The position numbers and the translations under genes are program-made. From the NCBI GenBank assembly GCA_050008495.1, contig JBEKMN010000029.1, forward strand, positions 8,542 to 72,541: DNA of 64,000 bases, written 5' to 3'. This document shows, one piece after another, positions 35,968 to 43,253 of the stretch. The number at the start of each line of letters is the position of its first letter. Positions within the stretch are counted from its first letter, which is position 1. The notes under the pieces were generated by a model. That model saw only the letters and a program-made list of their open reading frames with translations. It was not told the origin of the DNA and searched no databases. Source of the stretch: CAVROP01 sp050008495. Its GTDB lineage: Bacteria > Acidobacteriota > Terriglobia > UBA7540.

Positions 35968-36174
35968 ATGAAACTGGTGATCGTAATCTACCCCGACGAG
36001 GACGGGGTTTTCATTGCTGAGTGTCCGTCCATTCCGGGCTGCGTGAGTCAGGGGCAAACGGAAGAGGAAGCAGAGCAAAACATTCGGCAGGCCATCAAGG
36101 AATGCCTGGACGTTCGGGCCGAAAAAGGCCTCCCTCTGACGGTCACCACTCGTGAAGTGGAAGTTGCAAGCTGA
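35968..36174 (+). CDS. hicB: HicB-like antitoxin
   Basis: The 68-residue protein is a partial-RNase-H-fold HicB domain: MKLVIVIYPDEDGVFIAECP, then SIPGCVSQGQTEEEAEQNIR and a closing helix. No C-terminal DNA-binding domain is attached, as in short HicB proteins. GAAGGAG lies six bases before the ATG. It comes before the toxin gene, and its stop overlaps the toxin start (TGATG). Confidence 0.85.
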   Translation: MKLVIVIYPDEDGVFIAECPSIPGCVSQGQTEEEAEQNIRQAIKECLDVRAEKGLPLTVTTREVEVAS

Positions 36175-36401
36175 TGCCGCCCGTTCCGCTGCTCCGGCCG
36201 CGGGAAGTCGTCCGGGCCTTCCAGAAGCTCGGCTGGGAAGAAGCTCGGCAGCGGGGAAGCCACATCATTCTTACCAAGCGTGGCCATGTCGCTACTCTCT
36301 CAATACCCAATCATCCTCAAGTTGCCCGCGGAACGTTGCGTGCCCTGATCGCGAAAGCGGGATTAAGTGTGGAGGAGTTCTTGGCCGCACTTTCCCTGTA
36401 A
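36174..36401 (+). CDS. hicA: HicA-like toxin
   Basis: The 75-residue protein has the double-stranded-RNA-binding-like HicA fold: LRPREVVRAFQKLGWEEARQ, then GSHIILTKRGH with the catalytic His, and RGTLRALIAKAGLSVEEF. HicA cleaves mRNA and is blocked by HicB. Translational coupling with hicB is expected from the one-base overlap. Confidence 0.85.
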   Translation: MPPVPLLRPREVVRAFQKLGWEEARQRGSHIILTKRGHVATLSIPNHPQVARGTLRALIAKAGLSVEEFLAALSL

Positions 36402-36607
36402 AGGTGAGGTAGATTGGCACTGCCAACAGGGGCACCCCAGACCTGCCTGTCAGGTCGACGGTGCGTGGCCGCCGGTTAAGGAACCCCTCACCCGTGGCGC
36501 TCCGGCTGATGAAAGCGCCGGCAACGCGACACCCTCTCCCCAAGGGAGAGGGCCGCAAAATCCTGTCGCCTATCTGCCCACGAGCCCACTGCCTATCTGC
36601 CTACTGC
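36402..36607. repeat. Intergenic repeats between convergent hicA and tlpA-like genes
   Basis: The stretch contains the palindrome CCCTCTCCCCAAGGGAGAGG (36532-36551) and the low-complexity run CTGCCTATCTGCCTACTGCC, both of the dispersed-repeat kind. No gene is seen. Confidence 0.55.
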
Positions 36608-37135
36608 CTAACCCGCCCGATGGGCGAGTTCGCGGACGAAGGTCGCGATGCGGGGGTCTTGCCAATCCATGGGGCCAATCAGTTTTTCGGCCACCCGGCC
36701 GTCTTGATCGATGATGTAGGTTTCCGGAAACTGGAAAGTGCCGTAGCGGTGGGCCAGGGAGCGATCGGGATCCCGAAGGATGGGGAACGAGAGGTGTTGC
36801 TCCGTCGCAAAATTCTGCAAGGCCGTCCCGTCCTGATCCACGCTGACGCCCAGCACGGTTACGCCCTGCGGGCGCATTTGCTCGGCGAACTTCTCGAGGC
36901 CGGGAGTCTCCTCGACGCAGGGCGGGCACCAGGTGGCCCAGAAGTTCAGCACCACGACCTGGCGCGGGTAATCGTGAAGTGATACGGAGCCTTGCGAGAT
37001 CCCGGAAAGCGTGAAGTCAGGCGCACGCTCTCCGATATCCACGGCGTGCGGCTGCCGCATTCGCCACGCCACGACGATCGCGCCGCCCAGAATGATCGCC
37101 AAGACAAGGATCTTAACCGCGTTCTTTTTGCTCAT
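36608..37135 (-). CDS. Membrane-anchored thioredoxin-like protein (TlpA/ResA type)
   Basis: The 175-residue protein has one N-terminal membrane segment (VKILVLAIILGGAIVVAW) and a periplasmic AhpC/TSA-type thioredoxin domain with the redox motif WCPPC in NFWATWCPPCVEE and the cis-Pro region FPETYIID. Such proteins reduce disulfides in apocytochrome c or other exported proteins. The ATG at 37135 is seven bases from the predicted transcript start; the ribosome site is weak. Confidence 0.87.
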   Translation of the reverse strand: MSKKNAVKILVLAIILGGAIVVAWRMRQPHAVDIGERAPDFTLSGISQGSVSLHDYPRQVVVLNFWATWCPPCVEETPGLEKFAEQMRPQGVTVLGVSVDQDGTALQNFATEQHLSFPILRDPDRSLAHRYGTFQFPETYIIDQDGRVAEKLIGPMDWQDPRIATFVRELAHRAG

Positions 37136-37156
37136 CGTCAGGCCCTTTATTATAAT
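37128..37156. promoter_or_regulatory. Divergent promoter between tlpA-like and GT2 genes
   Basis: For the plus strand, TTGCTC (37128-37133) and a perfect TATAAT (37151-37156) are 17 bases apart, with a predicted start at about 37163, next to the ATG at 37164. On the minus strand TATAAT is read at 37154-37149 and would start about 37142, seven bases before the tlpA-like ATG. The two -10 elements overlap, so the genes probably compete for polymerase. Confidence 0.55.
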
Positions 37157-37163
37157 ATCAATA

Positions 37164-38228
37164 ATGAGTGAAAGCGATCCCGGCAAGGTTTCCGTAATCG
37201 TGCCTGCACGCAATGAGGAGGCCAACCTCGAGCGTGTGCTGCGTTCACTGGGGGGCCAGCCGAGGGTCCGGGAAATTCTGGTTGTGGACGACAACTCGGA
37301 GGACCGGACGGCTGAGATTACCCGGGCTTTGAAAGAGGAGATTCCAACGCTTCGCCTACTGTGCGTCGCTTCTCTGCCGGAAGGCTGGCTGGGCAAGAAC
37401 TACGCGGTGGCGCTGGGGGCGCGCGAGGCGGCAGGCGATTGGCTGCTCTTCACCGATGCCGATACGGAGCACCTGCCGGGCAGCCTGGCAGCCACGCTGG
37501 AGATTGCTGAGCGGGAGGGCGCCGATCTGCTCTCTCTTTCGCCCGGGCAAATAACTCCGACCTGGTGGGAAAAGGCCGTCATACCGCTTGTCTATGTGAA
37601 TCTGGCGCGGCTTTACAGGTTCGAAGAGGTGTCCGACCCCGCGTCGCCCGCGGCGGCAGCGAACGGCCAATACCTTCTGGTCCGGCGCGCGGCGTACGAG
37701 CGCGTGGGTGGGCACGAGGCAATCCGCAACCGAGTCCTTGAGGACGTGGAGTTGGCGAAGCGGGTGAAGGCAGCGGGCGGAAAACTGATTTTTCTGCCTG
37801 GAGCGGAGTGGGTCCGGACGCGCATGTACCGCACCTTTGGTGATATGTGGCGCGGCTGGACCAAGAATCTGTTTCTCCTTTACGGGCAAAGCCTGGCCAG
37901 GATCTTCAAAGCCCTGGCGGAACTTTGCGTATTGGATTTGCTGCCGAGCCTCGCACTGCTCGGGCTTTTGATCTGGCTGATCTCGGGCGGGGAATACAGC
38001 CGCGGCGTTACTTGGCTGCTCATCGGGTGTGTGCTTATGGTCTTTGTAAGGAGCGCCTTCTACTCGCGGGCTGTCGAGCGCCTGGGGTTTCCACCGCGAG
38101 TTGCCGGGAAGAAGTGGGTCGGCGCGTTGATCTTTTGTGCGCTATTAATTAACTCGGTCATAGCTTATCGCATTTCGCACAATGTAGAATGGAAGGGACG
38201 CCGTTTTTCAACAGGGAGCAGCGTATGA
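37164..38228 (+). CDS. Membrane GT2 glycosyltransferase, HpnB/CrtQ-like
   Basis: The 354-residue protein starts with a GT-A domain: VSVIVPARNEEANLERVL, EILVVDDNSEDRTAEI, and the DxD-like LFTDADTEHL; the product-site motif is LEDVELAKRVKAAG. Three to four membrane segments fill the C-terminal third. The layout matches GT2 enzymes that glycosylate membrane lipids (carotenoids, hopanoids). Its stop overlaps the start of the pterin synthase gene (ATGA). Confidence 0.82.
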   Translation: MSESDPGKVSVIVPARNEEANLERVLRSLGGQPRVREILVVDDNSEDRTAEITRALKEEIPTLRLLCVASLPEGWLGKNYAVALGAREAAGDWLLFTDADTEHLPGSLAATLEIAEREGADLLSLSPGQITPTWWEKAVIPLVYVNLARLYRFEEVSDPASPAAAANGQYLLVRRAAYERVGGHEAIRNRVLEDVELAKRVKAAGGKLIFLPGAEWVRTRMYRTFGDMWRGWTKNLFLLYGQSLARIFKALAELCVLDLLPSLALLGLLIWLISGGEYSRGVTWLLIGCVLMVFVRSAFYSRAVERLGFPPRVAGKKWVGALIFCALLINSVIAYRISHNVEWKGRRFSTGSSV

Positions 38229-38632
38229 TCCATGTCACACGCCGCGCGGAGTTCTCCGCGTCGCACGTTTATCACAATCCCAAGCTCTCGCCGGAAGAGA
38301 ACCGGCGCATCTTCGGCAAATGCAATAATCCCCATGGCCACGGGCACAACTATACGCTGGAAGTCACGGTTGCCGGTTCGATTAACCCCGCCACCGGCAT
38401 GGTAGTGGACTTAAAAGAGCTGAAGACGCTGCTCGAGCGTGAGGTGCTGCAGGTGATGGATCACAAATTCCTCAACCAGGAAGTGGCGGCGTTTGCAAAC
38501 AAAATTCCGACCACGGAGAACATCGCCGTCGAGATCTGGAAGCTGCTGGCGCCGAAACTTAGTTTTGGCAAACTGCATCGTATAAGATTGTACGAAACGC
38601 CTGATCTTTACGTGGACTATTACGGTGATTAA
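38225..38632 (+). CDS. 6-pyruvoyl-tetrahydropterin synthase, copy 1
   Basis: The 135-residue protein converts 7,8-dihydroneopterin triphosphate to 6-pyruvoyl-tetrahydropterin, or, if QueD-like, to carboxytetrahydropterin. Zinc ligands are His14, His39 and His41, and the catalytic Cys33 lies in FGKCNNPHGHGHNY, nearly the same as in animal enzymes (CNNPNGHGHNY). The Glu and His of the second half are in PTTENIAVEIW and LQVMDHKFLN. It overlaps the GT2 gene by four bases and is followed by a second copy. Confidence 0.88.
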   Translation: MIHVTRRAEFSASHVYHNPKLSPEENRRIFGKCNNPHGHGHNYTLEVTVAGSINPATGMVVDLKELKTLLEREVLQVMDHKFLNQEVAAFANKIPTTENIAVEIWKLLAPKLSFGKLHRIRLYETPDLYVDYYGD

Positions 38633-38688
38633 TCGTACGGGCAGGCCATGGCGTGCCCCACAGAGAGAGGTGTGAAAACACAGGAGAA

Positions 38689-38785
38689 CTGTCATCCTGA
38701 GCGAAGCGAAGGATCTCTGGAGTTCCTTGTTCAGCGCTGAACTGAAAACCGACTGCTGGAATCACTCGCTTCGCTCAGGATGACA
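38689..38785. repeat. Dispersed palindromic repeat, GTCATCCTGAGCGAAG family
   Basis: ACTGTCATCCTGAGCGAAGC at the left end pairs with CGCTTCGCTCAGGATGACAG at the right end across a 50-base spacer. It separates the two pterin synthase genes and could lower expression of the second. Confidence 0.85.
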
Positions 38786-38815
38786 GCGTGGCGATCGTCA
38801 CGCGCGTTGAGGAAA

Positions 38816-39256
38816 ATGGTTTATCTGACCCGCCGCTACCGCTTTTGCGCTTCGCATCGGCTTCATAACGAGGCGTTGACCGATGAAGCCAATCTGCAGA
38901 TTTACGGCAAATGCGACAGCCCGTTTGGCCACGGCCACAACTATGTGCTGGAAGTGACCGTGAAAGGGCCGATTGACCAGGAAACCGGCATGGTGTTCGA
39001 CCTCGTGGCGCTGGATGGCATCGTCGAGAAGGAAGTGCTCGAGCGCTTTGACTATACGAACCTCAACCTGGATGGGGAAGACTTTTGCAGCCGGGTGCCC
39101 ACCACGGAAAACGTGTGCGAACGGATCTTTCATCTGCTCGACGACAAGCTGCAGGCTGGCGGACCTCTGCACGCTGCCAGCCTGGCGCGCGTGCGGCTGG
39201 AGGAGACTAGTTCGAACTTCTTTGAGTTCGAGGGTGATTCGCCCCGAGCGTTGTAG
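38816..39256 (+). CDS. 6-pyruvoyl-tetrahydropterin synthase, copy 2
   Basis: The 146-residue protein has the same zinc ligands (His14, His39, His41) and Cys33 in YGKCDSPFGHGHNY at identical positions, plus the conserved PTTENVCERIF. Identity to the first copy is limited, and the C terminus carries extra residues, so it is an old duplication or a second acquisition. The pair may form a heteromer or have split tasks. GAGGA precedes the ATG at 38816. Confidence 0.86.
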   Translation: MVYLTRRYRFCASHRLHNEALTDEANLQIYGKCDSPFGHGHNYVLEVTVKGPIDQETGMVFDLVALDGIVEKEVLERFDYTNLNLDGEDFCSRVPTTENVCERIFHLLDDKLQAGGPLHAASLARVRLEETSSNFFEFEGDSPRAL

Positions 39257-39306
39257 GGGCAATCCTTGTGGTTGCCCCTGTGCGGCCACAAGGTCCGCCC
39301 CTACAC
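39252..39306. repeat. Dispersed repeat, GTAGGGGC...GCCCCTAC family
   Basis: TGTAGGGGCAATCCTTGTGG and GTCCGCCCCTACAC bound two internal palindromes. It lies between the second pterin synthase and folE and covers the stop codon of the former. Confidence 0.75.
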
Positions 39307-39343
39307 AAGACGGGCGTCCGGAGCAGACACTGAGAGGGCAAGG

Positions 39344-39952
39344 ATGATTGAAGACCCAACTGTAGCAGTGAACGACATTGATAACGCGAGCGAAGGCGAC
39401 CCGCTGGAGTCGGTGATTCACAACATGCTGCGCGGGCTGGGAGAGGATCCGGGGCGCGATGGGTTGATTCGAACGCCCAGCCGCGTGGCCCGGTCGCTGC
39501 GTTATCTGACCAGCGGCTACCGCCAGGACCTGGACAAGGTCCTTAACGAGGCTCTCTTTCCCGTGGCTTACGACGAGATGGTGATTGTGAAGGACATCGA
39601 AGTGTTTAGCCTCTGCGAGCACCACCTGTTGCCGTTTTTTGGCCGATGCCACGTGGCCTATATTCCCAACCAGAAGGTCATCGGCCTGAGCAAAATTCCG
39701 CGCGTGGTGGACGTATTTGCCAAGCGCCTGCAAATCCAGGAGCGCCTGACCGTGCAAATTGCCGAAGCGCTCATGGAACGGATTAAACCGCAAGGCGTGG
39801 GCGTAATCATCGAGGCAAAACATCTCTGCATGATTATGCGCGGGGTTGAGAAGCAAAACTCACTGGCCGTGACCTCGCACATGATGGGAGTTTTCAGAGA
39901 TTGCGAATTGACACGGGCGGAATTCTTACGATTGGTGCGTGAGCGAGGCTAA
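39344..39952 (+). CDS. folE: GTP cyclohydrolase I
   Basis: The 202-residue enzyme converts GTP to 7,8-dihydroneopterin triphosphate, the substrate of the two preceding synthases. Zinc ligands are in SLCEHHLLPF and in KHLCMIMRG; the substrate loop IGLSKIPRVVDVFAKRLQ is intact. It is a type IA enzyme of normal length. AGAGGGCAAGG precedes the ATG at 39344. Position with pterin synthases points to tetrahydropterin rather than only folate synthesis. Confidence 0.93.
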   Translation: MIEDPTVAVNDIDNASEGDPLESVIHNMLRGLGEDPGRDGLIRTPSRVARSLRYLTSGYRQDLDKVLNEALFPVAYDEMVIVKDIEVFSLCEHHLLPFFGRCHVAYIPNQKVIGLSKIPRVVDVFAKRLQIQERLTVQIAEALMERIKPQGVGVIIEAKHLCMIMRGVEKQNSLAVTSHMMGVFRDCELTRAEFLRLVRERG

Positions 39953-40143
39953 GAATTATAAATTGTAAATTGTAAATTATAAATTGCGGGGCAGCGGCTG
40001 CTTTTCTTGGCGCGGGAAGGAGTGACGAGAGAAATGCGGAGAGTCCAAGGCTCCCCCGCGACTCCATGATAGGGACGTAGTTTATAATTCACTATTTATA
40101 ATTCACAATTCATAATTCACTATTCACTATTCACACCTTGGTT
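39953..40143. repeat. AT-rich repeats (AATTATAAATTG / AATTCACTATTC)
   Basis: AATTATAAATTGTAAATTGT near 39955-39985 and TTTATAATTCACTATTTATA near 40080-40135 form a loose inverted pair around a 90-base GC-rich segment. Such runs recur at 41456-41575. Their low GC content stands out from the neighbouring genes. Confidence 0.7.
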
Positions 40144-40863
40144 ATGTCTAAACTTGACGGTAAAGTGGTCTTGGTGACCGGTGGCAGCCGTGGGATCGGT
40201 CTGGCAATCGCCCAGCGCCTGGCAAGCGAGGGCGCCAAACTGATTCTCGCGGCCCGGAAGGAAGCGGCCTTGCGCAAGGCCGGCGCGGAGATTGCCGGCG
40301 GCGCGACGGTGATCAGGGCGGATGTGACGCAGCCCCGGCAAGTCGAGCGCTTGTTTCAAGCGGTGGCGCGCCGGATGGGCCGGCTGGATGTGCTCATTAA
40401 CAACGCCGGCGTGTTTACCTTCAAACCCTTTGCGTCCACCTCGCTCGACGAGTGGCGATGTAATATCGAGACGAACCTGACTGCCCTCTTTTTGTGCACT
40501 CATGCCGCGTTGCCTCTGCTTCGCCGCAGCCGCTCGGCGCACTTGGTGAACATCCTTTCAGTGTCCAGCATACATGCCTATGCGAATTGCTCGGCCTATA
40601 CGGCTTCCAAATTCGGCGCGCTCGGCCTGACGCGCGTGCTGCGCGAGGAGTTGCGGCCGTTGAAGATTCGCGTCACCGGAATCCTGCCGGGCTCGACGAA
40701 TACTCGCCTCACTAACCAATTTGGATTCCCCGTCTGCCGAATCGACTTGATCCAGCCGTCGGATGTGGCGGAGGCGGTCTTCAGCGCGCTGACCCAGCCG
40801 CCGCGAACTACAGTGGAAGAGGTCCTGCTGATGCCGTCGCAAGGGAGCGTTGGGGGAGAGTGA
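40144..40863 (+). CDS. Short-chain dehydrogenase/reductase, possibly sepiapterin-reductase-like
   Basis: The 239-residue SDR binds NAD(P) through TGGSRGIG, carries NNAG, and has the catalytic Ser...Tyr-x3-Lys in ILSVSSIHAYANCSAYTASK. An Arg after the second strand (AARKEA) favours NADPH. In animals the steps GTP cyclohydrolase I, 6-pyruvoyl-tetrahydropterin synthase and an SDR (sepiapterin reductase) make tetrahydrobiopterin; the same three types adjoin here. The assignment rests on context, because SDR substrates cannot be read from these motifs. Confidence 0.85.
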   Translation: MSKLDGKVVLVTGGSRGIGLAIAQRLASEGAKLILAARKEAALRKAGAEIAGGATVIRADVTQPRQVERLFQAVARRMGRLDVLINNAGVFTFKPFASTSLDEWRCNIETNLTALFLCTHAALPLLRRSRSAHLVNILSVSSIHAYANCSAYTASKFGALGLTRVLREELRPLKIRVTGILPGSTNTRLTNQFGFPVCRIDLIQPSDVAEAVFSALTQPPRTTVEEVLLMPSQGSVGGE

Positions 40864-40998
40864 GTAAGGTCGCAAGGGCTTTCGCTTCGCGCTTCTTTGC
40901 GCCTTAGCGCCTTGGCGTGAGCTGTTTTGGATTTTTCAAATCTTCGCAACGCCTCCGCACATCAGGCGGCGGAGCAGCGGATTCTCAAAGGATCAATG

Positions 40999-41412
40999 AT
41001 GAAATCACACACCGAATACCTTTGGTTCAACACTAAAAAGCAACGCGAGTTCATTAACATAACGGACGAAGTACAGAAGGCGCTGGAGAAGTCACAAATC
41101 AAGGAAGGCCTGATTCTTGTTTCGGCCATGCACATCACCGCCGGCGTCTACGTGAACGACGCGGAAAGCGGACTGATCGCCGATATCGAGGAGTGGGTGG
41201 AGAAGTTGGCGCCCTTCCGCCGCGACTACCGGCACCACCACACCGGTGAGAGCAATGGCGATGCCCACCTGAAGAACCTCTTGATCGGGCATGAGGTGGT
41301 GGTTCCGGTCACCAACGGCAGGCTCGATTTCGGCCCCTGGCAGCAGGTTTATTACGCCGAATTCGACGGCCAGCGGCGCAAGCGGGTGATCATCAAAGTT
41401 CTCGGGGAGTAG
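40999..41412 (+). CDS. YjbQ/UPF0047 family protein
   Basis: The 137-residue protein matches the YjbQ (secondary thiamine-phosphate synthase) family: INITDEVQKALEKSQIKEGL, then YRHHHTGESNGDAHLKNLLI with the conserved His/Glu/Asp cluster, and GRLDFGPWQQVYYAEFDGQR. The biochemical role remains uncertain; weak thiamine-phosphate synthase activity has been reported for the family. I choose the ATG at 40999 because AAAGGA lies six bases before it. Confidence 0.88.
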   Translation: MKSHTEYLWFNTKKQREFINITDEVQKALEKSQIKEGLILVSAMHITAGVYVNDAESGLIADIEEWVEKLAPFRRDYRHHHTGESNGDAHLKNLLIGHEVVVPVTNGRLDFGPWQQVYYAEFDGQRRKRVIIKVLGE

Positions 41413-41455
41413 GGGCCGTGGCGGATTGACGAGCTTGAAGACGGAGGGGCATGAA

Positions 41456-41575
41456 ATAGTGAATGGTGAAAAGTGAATTCGGATTTGTTAATTCCTGTGC
41501 TGCCGGCAACCCACAGGTGCCAGGCAGATAACCCTCCCGCGCCCGTTCACAATTCACTATTCACCATTCACTATT
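41456..41575. repeat. Inverted repeat, AATAGTGAATGGTGAA family
   Basis: AATAGTGAATGGTGAAAAGT at 41456-41475 is inverted at 41551-41575 (CACTATTCACCATTCACTAT), with a 70-base spacer. It lies between convergent YjbQ and M16 genes and may terminate both. Confidence 0.8.
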
Positions 41576-41591
41576 CTTCAGGAACCCAAGC

Positions 41592-43061
41592 TTACTCGAG
41601 CCGCTTGCCGTCAACGTCGTAGACCTCGAGGGGGCCGTACTTTTTCAGAATTTCCTTGATCTGCTTGCCGTCTCCCACGCAGACAATTTGCAAGTGGTCG
41701 AGGTCAACGTATTTCTTCGCCACGCGCTCCACAACTTCCGGAGTCACCTTCGCGACCTGTTCGGGGTAGCGTTCCCAGTAGTCCTGCGGCAGACGATAAT
41801 AATTGGCGGTCATCCAGAAGTTAAGCAGGGTGGACGGCTGCTCGAGAGAGAGGGCGAAACTGGCGACGATCGCCCGGCGAGCCTCGTCGAGTTCCGGTTC
41901 CGGCACCGGCTCGGCGCGAATCCGTTTGAACTCCTCCATCAGTTCATGCAGCGATCCGTCGGTCACGGCGTTGCGAACTTCGGTGTTGGCGCGCCAGACG
42001 CCCGGATAAATGTCGGAAGTAAAGGAACTGTAGGCGCCGTAGGTGTATCCATGTTTTTCGCGCAGATTGAGGAAGAGCCGGCCGCTGGCGCCGCCGCCCA
42101 CTACGCGGTTCATCACAGTCAAAGGGATGAAGTCCGGATCAGCGCGCCGCAGGGCAATCTCCCCGGCGAGGATGTTGGTCTGCACAGAGTCAGGGCGGTC
42201 GACCAGAGTAACTTTAGAAGCCGCTGGAGGCGAAATCTTCCCCAGGTCCGGCGGAGCCACGGGATGGCTCTTCCAGGCGCCGAAGTGTTTCTGAATGAGT
42301 GAAACAACCTGATCGAACTGGACGTCGCCGACCACTCCCAGGAGGGCATTATTAGGAACGTAGTACCGGTCGTGAAAATCCTTGAGCTGCGCCGAGCTCA
42401 TGGTTTTAAGCGATTGGGGCGTGGCGGTAACCACCGCCGCCGCAAAGTCGCCGTAGAGAACCTGGTGGAGCCGTTCCTGGGCCAGGAAGGCGGAGCGCGA
42501 ACGCATTTGCTCCACCTGGGCCAGTTGCCGTTTCTGGTAGATGGAGAATTCGTCGGGTGGGAAGGTAGGATTCAGGACGACATCGCTCATCAATTCGAGG
42601 AGGCGATCCACGCTTTCCGAAAGCCCGGAAGCGCTGATCGTGGAGGTGTCGGCGCCGAAATCAGCCGAGGCCCCAAGACTGGCCCCCAGGCCGTCGACAT
42701 CTGAGGCAAGCTGAGCGCTTGAACGGTGAGCAGTACCCTCGCGCAGCATCTCCGCCGTGGCTTTGGCCAGACCCGGCAGGTCCTTGGGGTCAGCCAAGGC
42801 TCCGGTTTCCACCCACAGCGTGAACGCCACCGTCGGCAGTTTGTGTTGCTCGAGCACCAGGACGGTCAACCCGTTGGCCAGCTTTATCTGGCGCGGCTTC
42901 GGCAGCTTGACGCGCAGGACCTCCTTGTTCACGGGTGCGCGATTGAGGCGCTGCACTTCTGAGGCGGCCGTGCCCCTGTCTCCGCCTGGCGCTTGCGCGC
43001 GGGCGGAGGTCAGCGCCGCGAGGCAGATTGCCACGAATAGAATCCATGATGAGCGTTTCAT
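41592..43061 (-). CDS. M16-family peptidase subunit without catalytic zinc motif
   Basis: The 489-residue exported protein (signal MKRSSWILFVAICLAALTSA) has two M16 half-domains. Where active members have HxxEH, this one reads DPKDLPGLAKATAEMLREGT, so it cannot bind zinc. The C-terminal half keeps the GGGASGRLFLNLREKHGYTYG loop typical of M16 partner subunits. It follows the active M16 gene on the same strand and should form the heterodimer, as in other bacterial M16B pairs. GAGGAGG precedes the ATG at 43061. Confidence 0.88.
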   Translation of the reverse strand: MKRSSWILFVAICLAALTSARAQAPGGDRGTAASEVQRLNRAPVNKEVLRVKLPKPRQIKLANGLTVLVLEQHKLPTVAFTLWVETGALADPKDLPGLAKATAEMLREGTAHRSSAQLASDVDGLGASLGASADFGADTSTISASGLSESVDRLLELMSDVVLNPTFPPDEFSIYQKRQLAQVEQMRSRSAFLAQERLHQVLYGDFAAAVVTATPQSLKTMSSAQLKDFHDRYYVPNNALLGVVGDVQFDQVVSLIQKHFGAWKSHPVAPPDLGKISPPAASKVTLVDRPDSVQTNILAGEIALRRADPDFIPLTVMNRVVGGGASGRLFLNLREKHGYTYGAYSSFTSDIYPGVWRANTEVRNAVTDGSLHELMEEFKRIRAEPVPEPELDEARRAIVASFALSLEQPSTLLNFWMTANYYRLPQDYWERYPEQVAKVTPEVVERVAKKYVDLDHLQIVCVGDGKQIKEILKKYGPLEVYDVDGKRLE

Positions 43062-43097
43062 CCAATTCCTCCTCGCAATAAAACCACATTCCACTCG

Positions 43098-43246
43098 TCA
43101 TTCCCGCGAAAGCGGGAATCCATCGTCCAGCAGGCCAAGATGGACCCCCGCTTTCGCGGGGGTGACAACCGTTTAGGAGGCAGTGTTGTAAGGGTCCCGC
43201 CAGCGCGGGATGGTTGCCCCAGGGCGGCCAAAAGGGCCGCCCCTAC
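43098..43246. repeat. Two dispersed repeats between the M16 genes
   Basis: 43098-43167 carries ATTCCCGCGAAAGCGGGAAT and an inverted CCCCGCTTTCGCGGGGG. 43188-43246 carries AAGGGTCCCGCCAGCGCGGG and GGCGGCCAAAAGGGCCGCC. Both types recur elsewhere in the window (52981 and the GTAGGGGC family). Confidence 0.75.
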
Positions 43247-43253
43247 TGTCACC

